From Meconema thalassinum (taxonomy: Eukaryota; Arthropoda; Insecta; Orthoptera; Tettigoniidae): a DNA stretch of 64,000 nucleotides. Each line of letters opens with the position of its first letter. The stretch's first letter is position 1. Positions 9,212 to 20,265 of the stretch are shown in pieces. The notes beneath the pieces are model-generated. The model ran no database searches. It was not told the DNA's origin and saw only the letters and a list, made by a program, of their open reading frames with translations. A program made the position numbers and the translations under genes. Location of the stretch: assembly GCA_946902985.2 (NCBI GenBank), contig OX336397.1:157039890-157103889 (forward strand), in the 5' to 3' direction.

Positions 9212-10195
9212 ACTATTGTTCCAAACATTTGTCAAAATTAAGCCACTCATTTTCAAAAAAAAAAAAAAAGCGAAGAAATACCATATTTGAGGGGGCTTTG
9301 AAATGCCAAAAATCGTCAACATTTTGAAAATGTTATGTTTCGGCCGTTTATTGTCTTCATGTCTCATTATTGAGTCTACTTCCCTTACACTATCCCATTC
9401 TATTAATAAACCCACCAAGTATATATTTATTTCTATTAGACGATAGATGGCTGCGTTGGAATCAAGGGCACAGAGACTTGGACTAACTAGCAGGTTGGAT
9501 GCCAGTACTTTAAATGAAAGAAGATGAATTCTATCTTCTAACAAGTAGTTTCGTGAATAATTAAATGGCATATTTTCATACATCCTACTTATGTTAATTG
9601 CCTTTATGAATTCTATTATTTAAATTACTGTCCATGACGGTTCCGTATTGACGTACTAAATAGTTTTCAACAACAATCTTTTCATTATTGATACCATGAT
9701 TTAACCTGAAGTAAGTTTATCAAATATTATTAAGTTTGTACTCGTTCAATGTCATTTTAAATTAATGTTTATAGTTCTTCATAATTATTTCGGTCTATGA
9801 ATTTCCCCTCGGTCCCTTTTATTATGGTTTTTGTTTTTCCTTTGCTTCTTTTTAGGTTATGCGTTGAACATGCATGCAGGCATTTGGTATGGCTTATGGA
9901 CCTGTTAAGCATAAGGCTTCTTCATTGGTTGTATACATATGGTGGAGTATTGTGGTCCCATTTTTGCCAATTTAAGCTTTGACTTGTGTTTTGGAGCGGA
10001 TATGTGAATGAACTGTCCACTGGTTCTCTACGTATATCTTCGTTTGTGTTTGATGGCTGAATATCATCACCGTCTCATAGTTTTTAGTTTTGCTCTATGC
10101 TTTAAAATATGTTTCTACTTCTGTAGTGCACCATATTAAGTCTAATTGCCATTTGTATTTTTGAGTGCTACGCTACTTTATAATTTTCTTCAGGT
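9212..10195. other. unassigned A+T-rich spacer
   Basis: There is a poly-A run near 9255-9268. I see no recognisable coding or repeat structure in the remainder. Confidence 0.4.
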
Positions 10196-10563
10196 ATTAA
10201 TATTGGTTGATGTAAGCCTCCGTGGCTTAGGCGGCAGCACGCCGGCCTCTCACCGCTGGGTCCGTGGTTCAAATCCCGGTCACTCCATGTGAGATCTGTG
10301 CTGGACAAAACGGAGGCAGACAGGTTTTTCTCCGGGTACTCTGGTTTTCCCTGTCAAAAATTTCATTCCAGCAACACTCTCCACTATCATTTCATTTCAT
10401 CTGTCATTCATTTAACCATTGCCCCAGAGGAGTGCGTCAGGCCTCGGCAGCCGGCACAGTCCATATCCTCGCCGCTAGATCGGGGCTTCATTCATTCCAT
10501 TCCTGACCCGGTCGGAGACTGGAAGCAGACTGTGGATTTTCATTTCATTAATATTGGTTGATG
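10196..10563 (+). mobile_element. SINE family A, copy 3
   Basis: The body runs about 10214-10546 and is flanked by a perfect 17-bp duplication, ATTAATATTGGTTGATG, at 10196-10212 and 10547-10563. Both pol III boxes are intact. Compared with the other copies it carries one extra A in the middle (CTGTCAAAAATTTCATT). Confidence 0.95.
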
Positions 10564-10689
10564 AAGGGGATAAAAGCAATTAATCCCTGAAGCATGTACC
10601 AGGAGCAAATCTAATTATATTTCCTTTCATTTATGTATTGACTAAGGCGGATGTATAATTGTTGTTAAAACTATGCCTTTATGAACATA

Positions 10690-11545
10690 CACAATTTTAT
10701 TTTGCATTGCTGTAATAGATTAGTAGATACTGAGAACCATCTAAATATTTCGTATGGTCACCATGTTGTACTTTTATATTTGTAGGCCATAGAGTTATGT
10801 ACTATTAGATGACGATTATTGCGTAGGTTTATTCAATCGCATAATTAGGACACAAGAAATAGAAACGATAGTTTAAAATGTTTCACAGCAGCTATCTTGA
10901 GGTTATGAAAACAATTGAAATAAATTAGATGTCAGTGGATTAAAATGTATACAACAAGTTTCACTGCGCTCGGATGATTAAATCGTGAGAAATGTCCATT
11001 TAAATATTTAAGTTTCGCGTCGCCGCCATGTTGGATTTCTGATCACCAGGTTATTGAAAAATCCATAGGTGAACTTATGTTAATAGCTTCTATTAACATA
11101 CAACATTTCAGTTTGATTGCTGTCATAGATTAGTAGATATTGAGAACCATGAAAATATTTCGGATGGTCGCCATGTTGGATTTTTATATTTGTAGGGCAT
11201 AGAGTTTTGTACAATTAGATGTTGATTATTTCGTAGGTTCATTATTCGAAGGTTGACTTCGATCACATGATTAGGACACAAGAAATAAAACTTAATTTTA
11301 ATATTTCGCACAGCTGCCATCTTAAGGTTATGTAAACAATTGAACTAAATTAGATGCCAGTGCATTATAATGTGTATAAACATTTGCTGTACCATATTTC
11401 ACTGTGCTCAGATCATTAAATCGCGAGAAAAATCTATTTAAATATTTCAACTTCGCTTGGCTGCCATGTTCGTTTTGTACTTAACAGGCTTTTAAAATTT
11501 ACATTGGTGAACTTTTAGTAGCGCCGTTTATCATCAGTAATAGTT
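10690..11545 (-). mobile_element. Helentron-like element, subfamily Y, end-less fragment
   Basis: This is the reverse complement of the interior of the Y elements at 27.0-28.5, 50.8-52.3 and 61.9-63.4 kb. It keeps the recurring GCCAT-type motif at about 10757, 10890, 11022, 11168, 11311 and 11460, mostly 143-148 bp apart. Both terminal structures are missing. It is more diverged than the other copies, so probably older. Confidence 0.8.
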
Positions 11546-12495
11546 TCCGAGATATAGAATACAGTACACTTCGGTGGTCTTGCCACCAACTCATTAAACT
11601 GAGGATGTGATTCATCATCATTATACACCTCTCGTTTGATCCGAAGGTACAGATTGTAGCAAGTTCCAGAGGTTGCTAGACATTTTCATTCCGGGGAAGA
11701 CGAGTCCAGTTTTATTTTGTTGGGTCTCTTTCAAGTAGCTGTGTTCTATGACATTACCGAGCTTTACAACAGAATTAATGTCAGCGGAAGATTCAGTACA
11801 TTTCCATTTCCTAGTACACATTGCCTTGGAAACATGCCAAATAATACATCCTCGCATACAAGTCTCCTTTTTGGTATCGTAATTTCTGCGTTACATTTAG
11901 TCTACAGTAGCTGCTAATTGTGAGGATTAATCAGTTCACCTAAAAAATGTCTGTAAATCCACCACATGACAATTATTGTCCTTACAGCTATTCCCAGTAA
12001 TATTTACAGAAGGCAGTGTGCAGTATGGCCGTGGGATAATAGTTGCGGTTGGCAACTTATGTTATCGTTTAATTACAATTTACCGCTTTGATATTCTGTT
12101 CCTGACTCTATAGTCCCTGGTCTCTTACTAGGACTCCTTGAATGTCACGTCTGTGTTTAACTGTACGTCTATTTGTTTGTCAAAGCCCATTGCCTCACTG
12201 CTGCACTGGTATATACTGTATAATCCACTATAGGAGACATCAAGAGTGGTTTGAAAGAACACTGACCTGAGCTGCAGGCACACAAACAACCTGCCATGGT
12301 GTTTATAAATACAATTACAGTGCTCATAAAAAGTTTTTCACATTGCGATTTAGAAACTTGTTTATTTTCCTATGTGAATGCAATCACATTATACACAAAA
12401 ACACAACAACACACAATCCTCTCTGCAAAACAGACAGAAACACACAACGAATAATAAAAGTGATAATGTGGGACTGAGCACCAACGGTCCAACCT
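11546..12495. other. unassigned spacer
   Basis: I recognise no coding or repeat family. Short open frames on both strands at 11621-11917 overlap each other and lack motifs. Confidence 0.4.
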
Positions 12496-12996
12496 GGTTT
12501 GGGCTAATTATAAAAAATCCACAGCCTGCTTCCAGTCTCCGACCGGGTCAGGAATGGAATGAATGAAGCCCCCCATCTAGCGGCGAGGATATGAACAGTG
12601 CCGGCTGCCGAGGCCTGACGCACTCCTCTGGGGCAATGATTAAATGAATGACAGATGAAATGAAATGATAGTGGAGAGTGTTGCTGGAATGAAATGTTGA
12701 CAGGGAAAACCGGAGTACCCGGAGAAAAACCTGTCTGCCTCTGTTTTGTCCAGCACAGATCTCACATGGAGTGACCAGGATTTGAACTACGGACCCAGCG
12801 GTGAGAGGCCGGCGTGCTGCCGCCTAAGCCACGGAGGCTTGCTTTTTTTTTTAATGAAAAATCCACAGCCTGCTTCCAGTCTCCGACCGGGTCAGGAATG
12901 GAATGAATGAAGCCCCCATCTAGCGGCGAGGATATGAACAGTGCCGGCTGCCGAGGCCTGACGCACTCCTCTGGGGCAATGGTTTGGGCTAATTAT
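12496..12996 (-). mobile_element. SINE family A, head-to-tail dimer (one full copy plus a 5'-truncated copy)
   Basis: On the minus strand the insertion begins with a 5'-truncated SINE lacking the tRNA head (starting at CATTGCCCCAGAGGAGTGCG). It continues through an A-rich linker (12842-12860) into a complete SINE starting GCCTCCGTGGCTTAGGCGG. One perfect 16-bp duplication, GGTTTGGGCTAATTAT, flanks the whole 469-bp block (12496-12511 and 12981-12996). No duplication separates the two units. The simplest reading is a single insertion of a dimeric transcript. Confidence 0.92.
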
Positions 12997-13009
12997 TCCA
13001 CTATTTATA

Positions 13010-14795
13010 TTAAGCTGGGAAGAATTCACTCAGGAAATAAGGAAGGATATAAATTGTGGAAAGAAATTGCTATTTGGAATTATAAAAAGTAGAAGAAATG
13101 AAAAGGTGAACACTGGGTTCATGAAAAACAAAGAAGGTGAAATATTGACAAAACCAGAAGAGATAACAGACAGATGGAAATAATATTTCAGCGAGCTGTT
13201 GAATGTGAGACGCCATGCATGCGGCGAAGTTACGCAAACAGCCAAAACGGTGGAGGAAAAAATAGAAGAAGAACCAGACATTACTATGGCAGAAGTGGAA
13301 TGGGCAGTTAGGAAGATGAAGATGGGGAAAGTTGTGGGAATCGAGGAAGTGGCAATAGAAATGATCAAGGCGGCAGGACCAGTGGGACTGCAGTGGACAT
13401 ACAGATTTCTCAGGAGTGTGTGAAGATAGAAGAAAGTCCCTGAAGACTGGAAAAAGGGAATAATATTGACAATATTCAAGAAAAGAGACAAGAAGGGGTG
13501 TGGTAACTACCGAGGAATCACCATCGTCTCGCATGTTGCCAAAGTAATGGAAGGAATCCTAGAAAAAATAATTTGAGTAAAGGTAGAAAACCAAATAGAG
13601 GAGGAGCAGTTTGGATAGAGGGGGCAGGTCAACAGTGGAACCCATTTTCATTCTGAGAAAGAACTTTGAAAAGAGTTGGGAATATGGGAAGGATATGATA
13701 ATAACTTTATTGATATAGAAAAGGCCTATTATAGCATCCCTAGAACAAAAGTTTGGGAAAGCTTAACAAATTGGGGGATATGCAAGGACCCGAGAGACAT
13801 GATAAAAGGAATGTGCAAGGATTGCTACAGTAGTGTAAAGACTAGAGTCGGGACATCGGAATGGTTTAAAATTGACACTGTACTAAAGCAAGGAAGTGTT
13901 TTGTCACCATTATTGTTCGTAATGGTGATGGATGACATCATGAAGGCAGCAATGAAATACTATAGTAGGGCAAAGATGAAGGTAATGTTGTTTGCAGACG
14001 ATGTTGTGATCTGGGGCGAGGATGAGATGGAGGACCAAGAAGAGTTAGACGTAATAAATGAAAAGATTGAGCAATGGGGATTGAAGATAAATGTGGAGAA
14101 GAGTAAAACAGTGGTGATGGGTAGAGATAAGAAAGCAGGAAAAGGAGTAATCAAAGTCGTAGATAAGGAATTGGAAGTGGTGAAACACTTCAAATACTTG
14201 GGAAGTGAACTGACTGATGATGGAAGACTAGATTTGGAAATAAGCAGAAGAATACAACTCGGGAGTGCTTTCTACCAACAGGTACGGGGACTAGTATGCA
14301 ACAAGGATATACCAATTAAGGCTAAAGAAGTTATGTACAAAGCATATTATGTACCTATAATGACATATGCAGTAGACACTTGGACAATGACTAAGAGGGA
14401 TGAGAGCAGAGTAGAGGCAGCAGAGATGAGATTCCTGAGAAGTATGGTCCAGAAAACGAGGAGAGACAGAGTGAGAAATGAAGATATACGGAAAGAACTG
14501 GGAGTACAGAAACTAAATTTCAAACTGGAGCAAAACAGATTGAGATGGTTTGGACATGTCAAACGAATGAATGAAGTAAGGCTATTAAGACGAGCACTGG
14601 AACGACGGATGACAGGGAAGAGAGGACGAGGAAGACCAAGAATGCGTTGGATGGACTCGGTGAAGAATAGCATTAGTAAAGGGAACCTGGATTGGAACAC
14701 CGTGTCGGAAGAGGAATGGTGGAACGACAGAACAAAGTGGAGAGGAACCATATTTGCCCCCACCCAGTGTCAGCTGGAAAAGGGGAAATGAAGAT
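13010..14795 (+). pseudogene. LINE ORF2 relic: reverse transcriptase and C-terminal domain
   Basis: Non-LTR retrotransposon reverse transcriptase. In order: an ITMAEVEWAVRKMKMGKVVG linker (about 13285), PEDWKKGII (about 13440), the NYRGI box (about 13505), a degenerate EEEQFG-stop (about 13600), FIDIEKAYYS for the first catalytic Asp region (about 13710), LKQGSVLSPLLF (about 13890), FADDV for the catalytic Asp pair (13990-14004), WGLKINVEKSKTVVM (about 14080) and FKYLGS. The C-terminus has RLRWFGHVKRM (about 14545) and a basic GKRGRGRPRMRW motif. The open frame from 13676 to 14789 (371 codons) is intact. Upstream, stops and frameshifts at about 13422, 13573 and 13615 kill the copy, and the endonuclease is missing. 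It is 5'-truncated immediately after the SINE dimer, and ends in a short A-rich tail. The relative at 34.2-35.15 kb is of similar type. Confidence 0.93.
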
Positions 14796-14880
14796 GAAGA
14801 TGACTGTCTTGTATGCATCATACACTAAATAAATAAAAATAATAACAATTCCACTAATTAATAGCAGCTTAAATCAGTTG
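14796..14880. other. LINE 3' UTR and A-rich tail
   Basis: A very short 3' untranslated part ends in AAATAAATAAAAATAATAA-type sequence, as expected for the tail of the LINE immediately upstream. Confidence 0.6.
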
Positions 14881-14889
14881 CTGTTTTTT

Positions 14890-15120
14890 TTTTTTGTTGG
14901 GGGATAAGGATGGTGCGAAATTGTCCTCCTAAGGTCTTTCCATGCATGTTCAATACAGTGAATGTCCACAGAATATGCAGGCCACTCCGTATGTCATGCA
15001 TCCAAAGGAACTGATTGGGGTGAACATTATCGTCCAGTAGTGTAAGGATTTCAGGATGTTTTCTCTGTACACCAGACCAGTGGATAGGAATTAGAGGTGT
15101 ACGTCGACCAAACATGATTC
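14890..15120 (-). pseudogene. Tc1-like transposase C-terminal relic
   Basis: The minus strand encodes RRTPLIPIHWSGVQRKHPEI, a block equivalent to the Tc1 region before the second catalytic Asp. In another frame follows WPAYSVDIHCIEHAWKDLRR, which matches the Tc1/IS630 hallmark WPAxSPDLNPIEHxWDxLxR with S-V-D-I-H-C in place of S-P-D-L-N-P. At least one frameshift lies between the two. The catalytic Asp context is degraded, and it is inactive. Confidence 0.75.
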
Positions 15121-15312
15121 CACCCTAAAATATGCCTGAAATTCCTTGCTGTTGGTGGCGTTCCTGGATGAAGGGCTCGTGGAATCTTTCACCACACTCA
15201 AATGCTTCTCTATATGGGTGCAAACTAACGGAGACTTCATCCAGGAACGCCACCAACATCGAGGAAGTTCAGTCATGTTTTCAGGTGGGATCATGTTTGG
15301 TCGACATACGCC
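15097..15312. repeat. inverted repeat within the Tc1 relic
   Basis: The left arm, about 15097-15176 (TCGACCAAACATGATTCCACC ... GGCGTTCCTGGATGAA), is repeated inverted at about 15233-15310 (TTCATCCAGGAACGCC ... ATCATGTTTGGTCGA). The loop is about 55 bp. This is an internal duplication-inversion rather than the element ends. Confidence 0.8.
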
Positions 15313-15565
15313 TTTAAAATAAACTCACCTGTGTAATTGTTGATCACAAATCCAACATGACGCATCAAGTGTCATTGACACTAGCCCTTGAGAACTGGTG
15401 TGAAAATACATGACACGAAGACTGGTGCCGTTTCATTTTGACCCATAGTGTGTCACTCCCTTTATGTCGGAGTCGTACGTATTTTAATTGAGTAATTTTA
15501 CACCCGGTGTCTTCCTATGAACTATTCCCAATATAAAAAGAGGTTTATTTGTATTTTTCATATTT

Positions 15566-15936
15566 AACATGGAGAAAGATGATGAAGCCTCCGTGGCTTA
15601 GGCGGCAGCACGCCGGCCTCTCACCGCTGGGTCCGTGGTTCAAATCCCGGTCACTCCATGTGAGATCTGTGCTGGACAAAACGGAGGCGGACAGGTTTTT
15701 CTCCGGGTACTCCGGTTTTTCCTGTCATAATTTCATTCCAGCAACACTCTCCACTATCATTTCATTTCATCTGTCATTCATTTAATCATTGCCCCAGAGG
15801 AGTGCGTCAGGCCTCGGCAGCCGGCACAGTCCATATCCTCGCCGCTAGATAGGGGCTTCATTCATTCCATTGCTGACCCGGTCGGAGACTGGAAGCAGGC
15901 TGTGGATTTTCATTTTTCAACATGGAGAAAGATGAT
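15566..15936 (+). mobile_element. SINE family A, copy 5
   Basis: The body runs about 15584-15918 with both pol III boxes intact. An 18-bp duplication, AACATGGAGAAAGATGAT, flanks it at 15566-15583 and 15919-15936 without mismatch. Confidence 0.95.
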
Positions 15937-16480
15937 AATAATTTTCGTATCAGTATAATTGGCCTCGATTGTGGCGGCAAAGCAGTCATCTCATTTCTTT
16001 AAAACAAAGGAGCTGATGGCCATGGTATCCCTAGACCGTAAACATGGATCAACAAGAACGTGAGCTACAGTATGTGATTGTGCTGCGTGAAAACAGGAGA
16101 ATTTTCCCTCCTATTGTTTACAGATTGTTCCGACAAATGTAAGCCGAAAATTGTCACACTGGCGCCATGGGTAGATTTGACTCGATCGTAAATAAAATAG
16201 AAAAGATACAGTCAGTCTGAGAGACTAGACTTTATATCATTTCAAATAATGCATGCTACAAATGCTATGTTAGAAAGGATCAGGAGACTCCATTACAGCA
16301 CGAGATTTAGCTTTAGTAGATATAATAGCACTATTACTGTCAACAGACTCCATTATTAACACACTTTACGTAAACTGTAAGTAAGCAAGTTTAACGAACG
16401 AATCCGCAAGTACAGAGATAGCAAGAATCACGTGAACGCTTTATGATCAACAAGTTGTAAGTCATTCAGTATCATGCAGC
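15937..16480. other. unassigned spacer
   Basis: I see no recognisable coding region or repeat. Confidence 0.4.
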
Positions 16481-16498
16481 TAGCGCGTAGGCATCCCG

Positions 16499-16605
16499 TG
16501 CGGGGAACGGGGAGCGGGAGGTGCACTCTGCTGCATGACGTCACGCCCTCACTTCCCTCGCGGGGAATGGGGAGCGGGAGGTGCACTCTGCTGCATGACG
16601 TCATA
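16499..16605. repeat. 60-bp GC-rich tandem duplication with two TGACGTCA sites
   Basis: A GC-rich unit (GCGGGGAAYGGGGAGCGGGA, then GGTGCACTCTGCTGCATGACGTCA) occurs twice with an exact 60-bp period. The palindrome TGACGTCA, the CREB/ATF consensus, lies at 16536-16543 and 16596-16603. It stands out against the surrounding A+T-rich sequence. A 90-codon frame crossing it ends KAMDMLLSQVEVQD and is not recognised. Confidence 0.8.
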
Positions 16606-16609
16606 CACG

Positions 16610-17200
16610 CCGTAACCGTAACGCATAACGTTAGACCCAAGCATAAAGACGAAGTCGACAAGATCATTTGGAATGATAAAAGAAATAACTTGGGTGTTCA
16701 CAAAGCTATGGACATGTTACTTTCTCAGGTTGAAGTTCAAGACTAGGAAGGAAGGTACTGTAAGCGATAGGAAATAAGGGCTGACCAAAACGAAAATACA
16801 GAGCATTATTTAAGCCTCGGCTCGATAATACCCATGCGCCAGTCCTGACGGGCTAGCAGACATTTGTAGAATTTACATAATGGTGATGCTTTAAGGGGCG
16901 TAACATAATAAACCGTGTGCCTATAATAAACCTTGGAATTAAGAATGCTTAAAGAGAAATGTTTCCTTTTCCAGACCTGGGGGTGAATAAAAATAACTTT
17001 ACACAAAGATTACTGAGTCTAGGATACTTCACCATGACGTTGCATTTCGGTCGAGACGACCACTGAGCCAGCGCGTCTTGAAGCAATTAAATTAGGAGGC
17101 TCTCTAGTCTATGACCTCCTGAGCTTAAAGGTTACTATTGCTTATTGGAGTTCTAAGGCTGTTTTTCTAGATATATTACAGTCTGAGGGTGAATACCTTC
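16610..17200. other. unassigned spacer
   Basis: I recognise nothing up to the start of the hAT element. Confidence 0.4.
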
Positions 17201-17592
17201 CGTTAGGCCAGTCATGGGCCAAGTGCGGCCCCTGAGCTAATCTAATCCGGCCCACGACATGGTTTCCAATTATACTACCTATAATGACACATAGGTCATA
17301 TATTCTGTTCTGTGTACCTAGAAAAACTATTTCATTCTCATTGTGTTTATCCGTTTAGTGTAATATCATTTTTGCGAAAAATCTCCACGGCACATTTGAA
17401 TGAAGATTCCAGAACTTCAAAGTTATTGAACAGGACTCGGACGATTTCAGCATGTCATTTAATGTTGACTGAGAAACTGTAAAATCAGAGTTGCAACTAG
17501 AACTGATTGAGCTACAATGTAACAACGAATTAAAGCAACTAATCCTCAACGTTTCGAAAATTAAGTCCTACAAGGCCCTACCAAAATCAAGC

Positions 17593-17965
17593 TTCCCAAA
17601 CTTGAAATGAAAATGAAAATTTAAAATCAACAGCCTGCTTCCAGTCGACCTACCGGGTCAGGGATGGAATGAATGAAGCCCCCATCTAGCGGCGAGGATA
17701 TGAACTGTGCCGGCTGCCAAAGCCTGTCGCACTCCCCTGGGGTAATAATTAAATGAATGACAGATGACACGAAATGATAGTGGAGAGTGTTGATGGAATG
17801 AAAATCTTGACAGGGAAAATCGGAGTACCCGGAGAAAAACCTGTCTGCCTCCGTTTTGTCCAGCACAAAACTAACATGGAGTGACCGGGATTTGAACCAC
17901 GGACCCAGCGGTGAGAGGCCGGCGTGCTGCCACCTAAGCCACGGAGGCTTTCCCAAACTTGAAAT
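17593..17965 (-). mobile_element. SINE family A, copy 6 (nested in hAT)
   Basis: A minus-strand copy at about 17609-17949 is flanked by a perfect 16-bp duplication, TTCCCAAACTTGAAAT (17593-17608 and 17950-17965). The duplicated bases are hAT coding sequence, so the insertion splits the frame encoding FPNLKSH. It is slightly more diverged than the other family A copies. Confidence 0.95.
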
Positions 17966-18190
17966 CTCATGCACAAACGATAACTACCATGTTCGCATCT
18001 TACTATATATGTGAACCGGTGTTTTCTACAACGAAGCTCCGAAGAAATAGCGTCAGAAATAGATTAACAGACCACCATTTACCTGCGCTACTAAGAATCA
18101 TCTCATCTCAGTTTCAACCAGATTATGAAAAACTTTTAGAAGCTCAGTCACAGTTTCACTTGTCACATTCATACTCCTTCCTCTTCTAAC
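17956..18190 (+). pseudogene. hAT transposase dimerisation (hATC) domain
   Basis: The frame encodes LKSHAQTITTMFASYYICEP, then VFSTTKLRRNSVRNRLTDHH, LPALLRIISSQFQPDYEKL. This is the conserved C-terminal dimerisation domain of hAT transposases: MF-x-S-x-Y-x-CE-x-x-FS-x-x-K, then R-x-R-LTD-x-H-L-x-x-L-R. This stretch is open to the stop at 18187, but the catalytic core is absent upstream. A homologous block lies at 30.79-30.99 kb with one internal stop. It was continuous with sequence before the SINE at 17.6 kb until that insertion. Confidence 0.88.
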
Positions 18191-18336
18191 AAATAATGAA
18201 GGTGTGTTCATAGTGCAAAGATGAAGGAATACTGGGCTCGTCAGAGTTAGGAACCACGTGGTCCAAGGGCCTCAACGAACCAAGACGAAAAAGGTGAGTT
18301 TTTTTCCCCTAAGTTTTCTACCATTATAGCCTATAA

Positions 18337-18561
18337 GTTTTGTTTGATTTAATATTACTGTTATTGGTTTTACGTCCCATTTAACTACACTGGCTTTTAG
18401 AGACGCCGGGGTGCCGGAATTTTGCCCCGAAGGGGACCTTTAACGTGCCAGTAAATCTACGGACACGGCTCCCTCACATTTGCGCACCCTCAAATGCCAG
18501 CTGACTGCGCCAGGATACGAACCTGCAACCTTGGGCCCAGCAAGCGTTTTGTTTGATTTAA
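18337..18561 (-). mobile_element. SINE family C, copy 1 (nested in hAT)
   Basis: The minus-strand body runs about 18353-18545. It has a tRNA-like B box (GGTTCGTATCC), the motif GCGCAGTCAGCTGGCATTTG, and the 3' part CTCTAAAAGCCAGTGTAGTT ending in GGACGTAAAACC. A perfect 16-bp duplication, GTTTTGTTTGATTTAA, flanks it (18337-18352 and 18546-18561). The first part of the tRNA head is missing. The fuller copy lies at 52.67-52.92 kb. Confidence 0.92.
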
Positions 18562-18571
18562 AATTCGGAAA

Positions 18572-19587
18572 TAACAAGAAGTTCTGTGACGAACTAATGA
18601 ACCTACTTTTTTAAAATTTAAGATTCATGCCAATCTATTTAGGTATATCTAGAATAATGACGAAATTAAGTTGGTAATATCGACATTTCTAATTAGTTCG
18701 AAATATACCTGGTATAATGTGGCCTAATAGAGCACTACAGTTGGCAGCCCTGGTGACGAATATAGTGTTAGTTCCATCTCTTAAGGTACAGAATACAAAA
18801 TTTGGTTGAAGTTCAATGGATAGCATGGACGTTACATGCGGTTAGACTTTGGATCTATCAGCACCCGTAAAATCATGTTGGCAACAATTTCATGCATGTG
18901 TTGGTCAGAAATAATCGGAAATATTATTACCTCTTGTTGTGCCAATTTTGGATGGAATCCATTTGTCAGTATAGAAGTTACATATATTTTAAAATTGGAC
19001 CTATCAGCAGGCTTAGAGTCATGTTGGCAGCACTGACGTATATTAGTTCCTCCAAATTAATCTAGAATGTCGGGTACTATACGCATGCATAGTTTAAAGC
19101 TGACGGCTTGCATACTTTCTGATATATTGATATTTGGATAAAAAAGAGAGAGAGAGCATTTAATAACAGTTGGCAGCCCTGGAGGCTTTTAAGAATACGC
19201 TCAGGCATATCTGTCTATGTACACATAGTACATACGAAATTTGGTTGAAATCCAATTGATAGTGTAGAAGTTATATGCATTTAAAAATTGGACCAATCAG
19301 CAGGATTAGAATCATTTTGACAACACTGCCATGCATGGCCTCATGGAAATTAAACTGAAATATTATTATCTATATGTGTGCCAATTTTGAATAGCTCCCA
19401 TGCATACCTTCCATGATATCCAACATGGAGCTCAAATTTCAATTGCAGGGTTTCAGCAGTTGGTAGCACTGACATAATTTTCAAATATGGGCTTGAGATA
19501 TTCAGGTATAGATCCTTACTCATACCAAATTTGGTTTCGATTGCTGCAGCCGTTTAGGAGTTGATAGGGGGGAACACACACTCAGCC

Positions 19588-19618
<31 letters not shown>

Positions 19619-19716
19619 AAGACAGACAGACAGAAGGACAGACAGACATTTGCCCGGATCGATCTCATAAGTCTACTTTTTCCTCATTTTTGGAAAATGT
19701 AAAAAGTAGGCTAAAA
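18572..19716 (-). mobile_element. Helentron-like element, subfamily X, copy 1 (nested in hAT)
   Basis: At the left is the hairpin end, CAAGAAGTTCTGTGACGAAC, followed by a degenerate AGCCTAC. At the right is (CAGA)n, then GATCTCATAAGTCTACTTTT and AAAGTAGGCT. The interior has monomers of about 148 bp marked by TTGGCAGC-type motifs at about 18739, 18873, 19021, 19169, 19317 and 19461. The homologous hAT at 30.5 kb gives the empty site (GAAATAAAAAGTTT near 31113), showing insertion into an A tract without target duplication. No Rep/helicase gene is present, so it is non-autonomous. Confidence 0.85.
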
Positions 19717-19818
19717 AGTTTATAATCTATTTGTAAACATGTGCTGTTTTACTTTCGCCCCGCTTAGATTAATTTGTATCGCATCTGGTCCTCTTCCCAA
19801 AAAGATTGCCCATGTCTG

Positions 19819-20265
19819 AACTAGAGAATAATGGCCTCGTCATTTAATGTAGGCCTAACCTTGATAACGGCACTACTACCTTAAAGCTACGTCATGTGAC
19901 CGTAGTATAGGAGCGGCAGTTACCAGAGACGAGCTGGTCTATGTATTCAGTTATCTTTTCGTCACAGCACTATGACACGTCCGTATAAAAGTGAGATATC
20001 CAGTAAATGTGCCGCCTGTCTTATCCGCTACCCGTTATGCAGTGCCGCTTATAGGGAGGCCTACTGAACGGCGCAGACTGGGGCCAGAGCCAACTACGAG
20101 GTCGCGGAATGCAAGCCACGTCCCGACTGTAAACAGAGGACTATAGGGAGACCCGAAAGTAATCAACTTGTCTATCACAATTCCTCCGCAGAGAAATTAC
20201 GTTGTCAAGTCCAGAGAGAAAAGGGGATGAAGTCTTCCTCGGTAGAGTAGTTGAATACATGTATT
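19819..20265. other. unassigned spacer
   Basis: Moderately GC-rich sequence with no repeat or coding match that I recognise. Confidence 0.4.

Larger units (their letters stand above)
17209..19818 (+). mobile_element. hAT element copy 1, with two SINEs and a Helentron-like element nested in it
   Basis: The left end is CAGTCATGGGCCAAGTGCGG. The right end reads AAAGATTGCCCATGTCTG, whose complement is CAGACATGGGCAATCTTT. The interior aligns with the hAT at 30.54-32.09 kb, which has 8-bp duplications. Flanking 8-mers here (CGTTAGGC and AACTAGAG) do not match, so the duplication has decayed or one end is displaced. After removal of the nested SINE A (17609-17949), SINE C (18353-18545) and Helentron-like element (about 18573-19713), the host is about 0.9 kb. 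It keeps the C-terminal dimerisation domain of its transposase. Confidence 0.85.

Noticed and set aside
13030..13534. Two overlapping minus-strand open frames of about 153 codons
   Set aside because: Antisense shadows of the plus-strand LINE reverse transcriptase.
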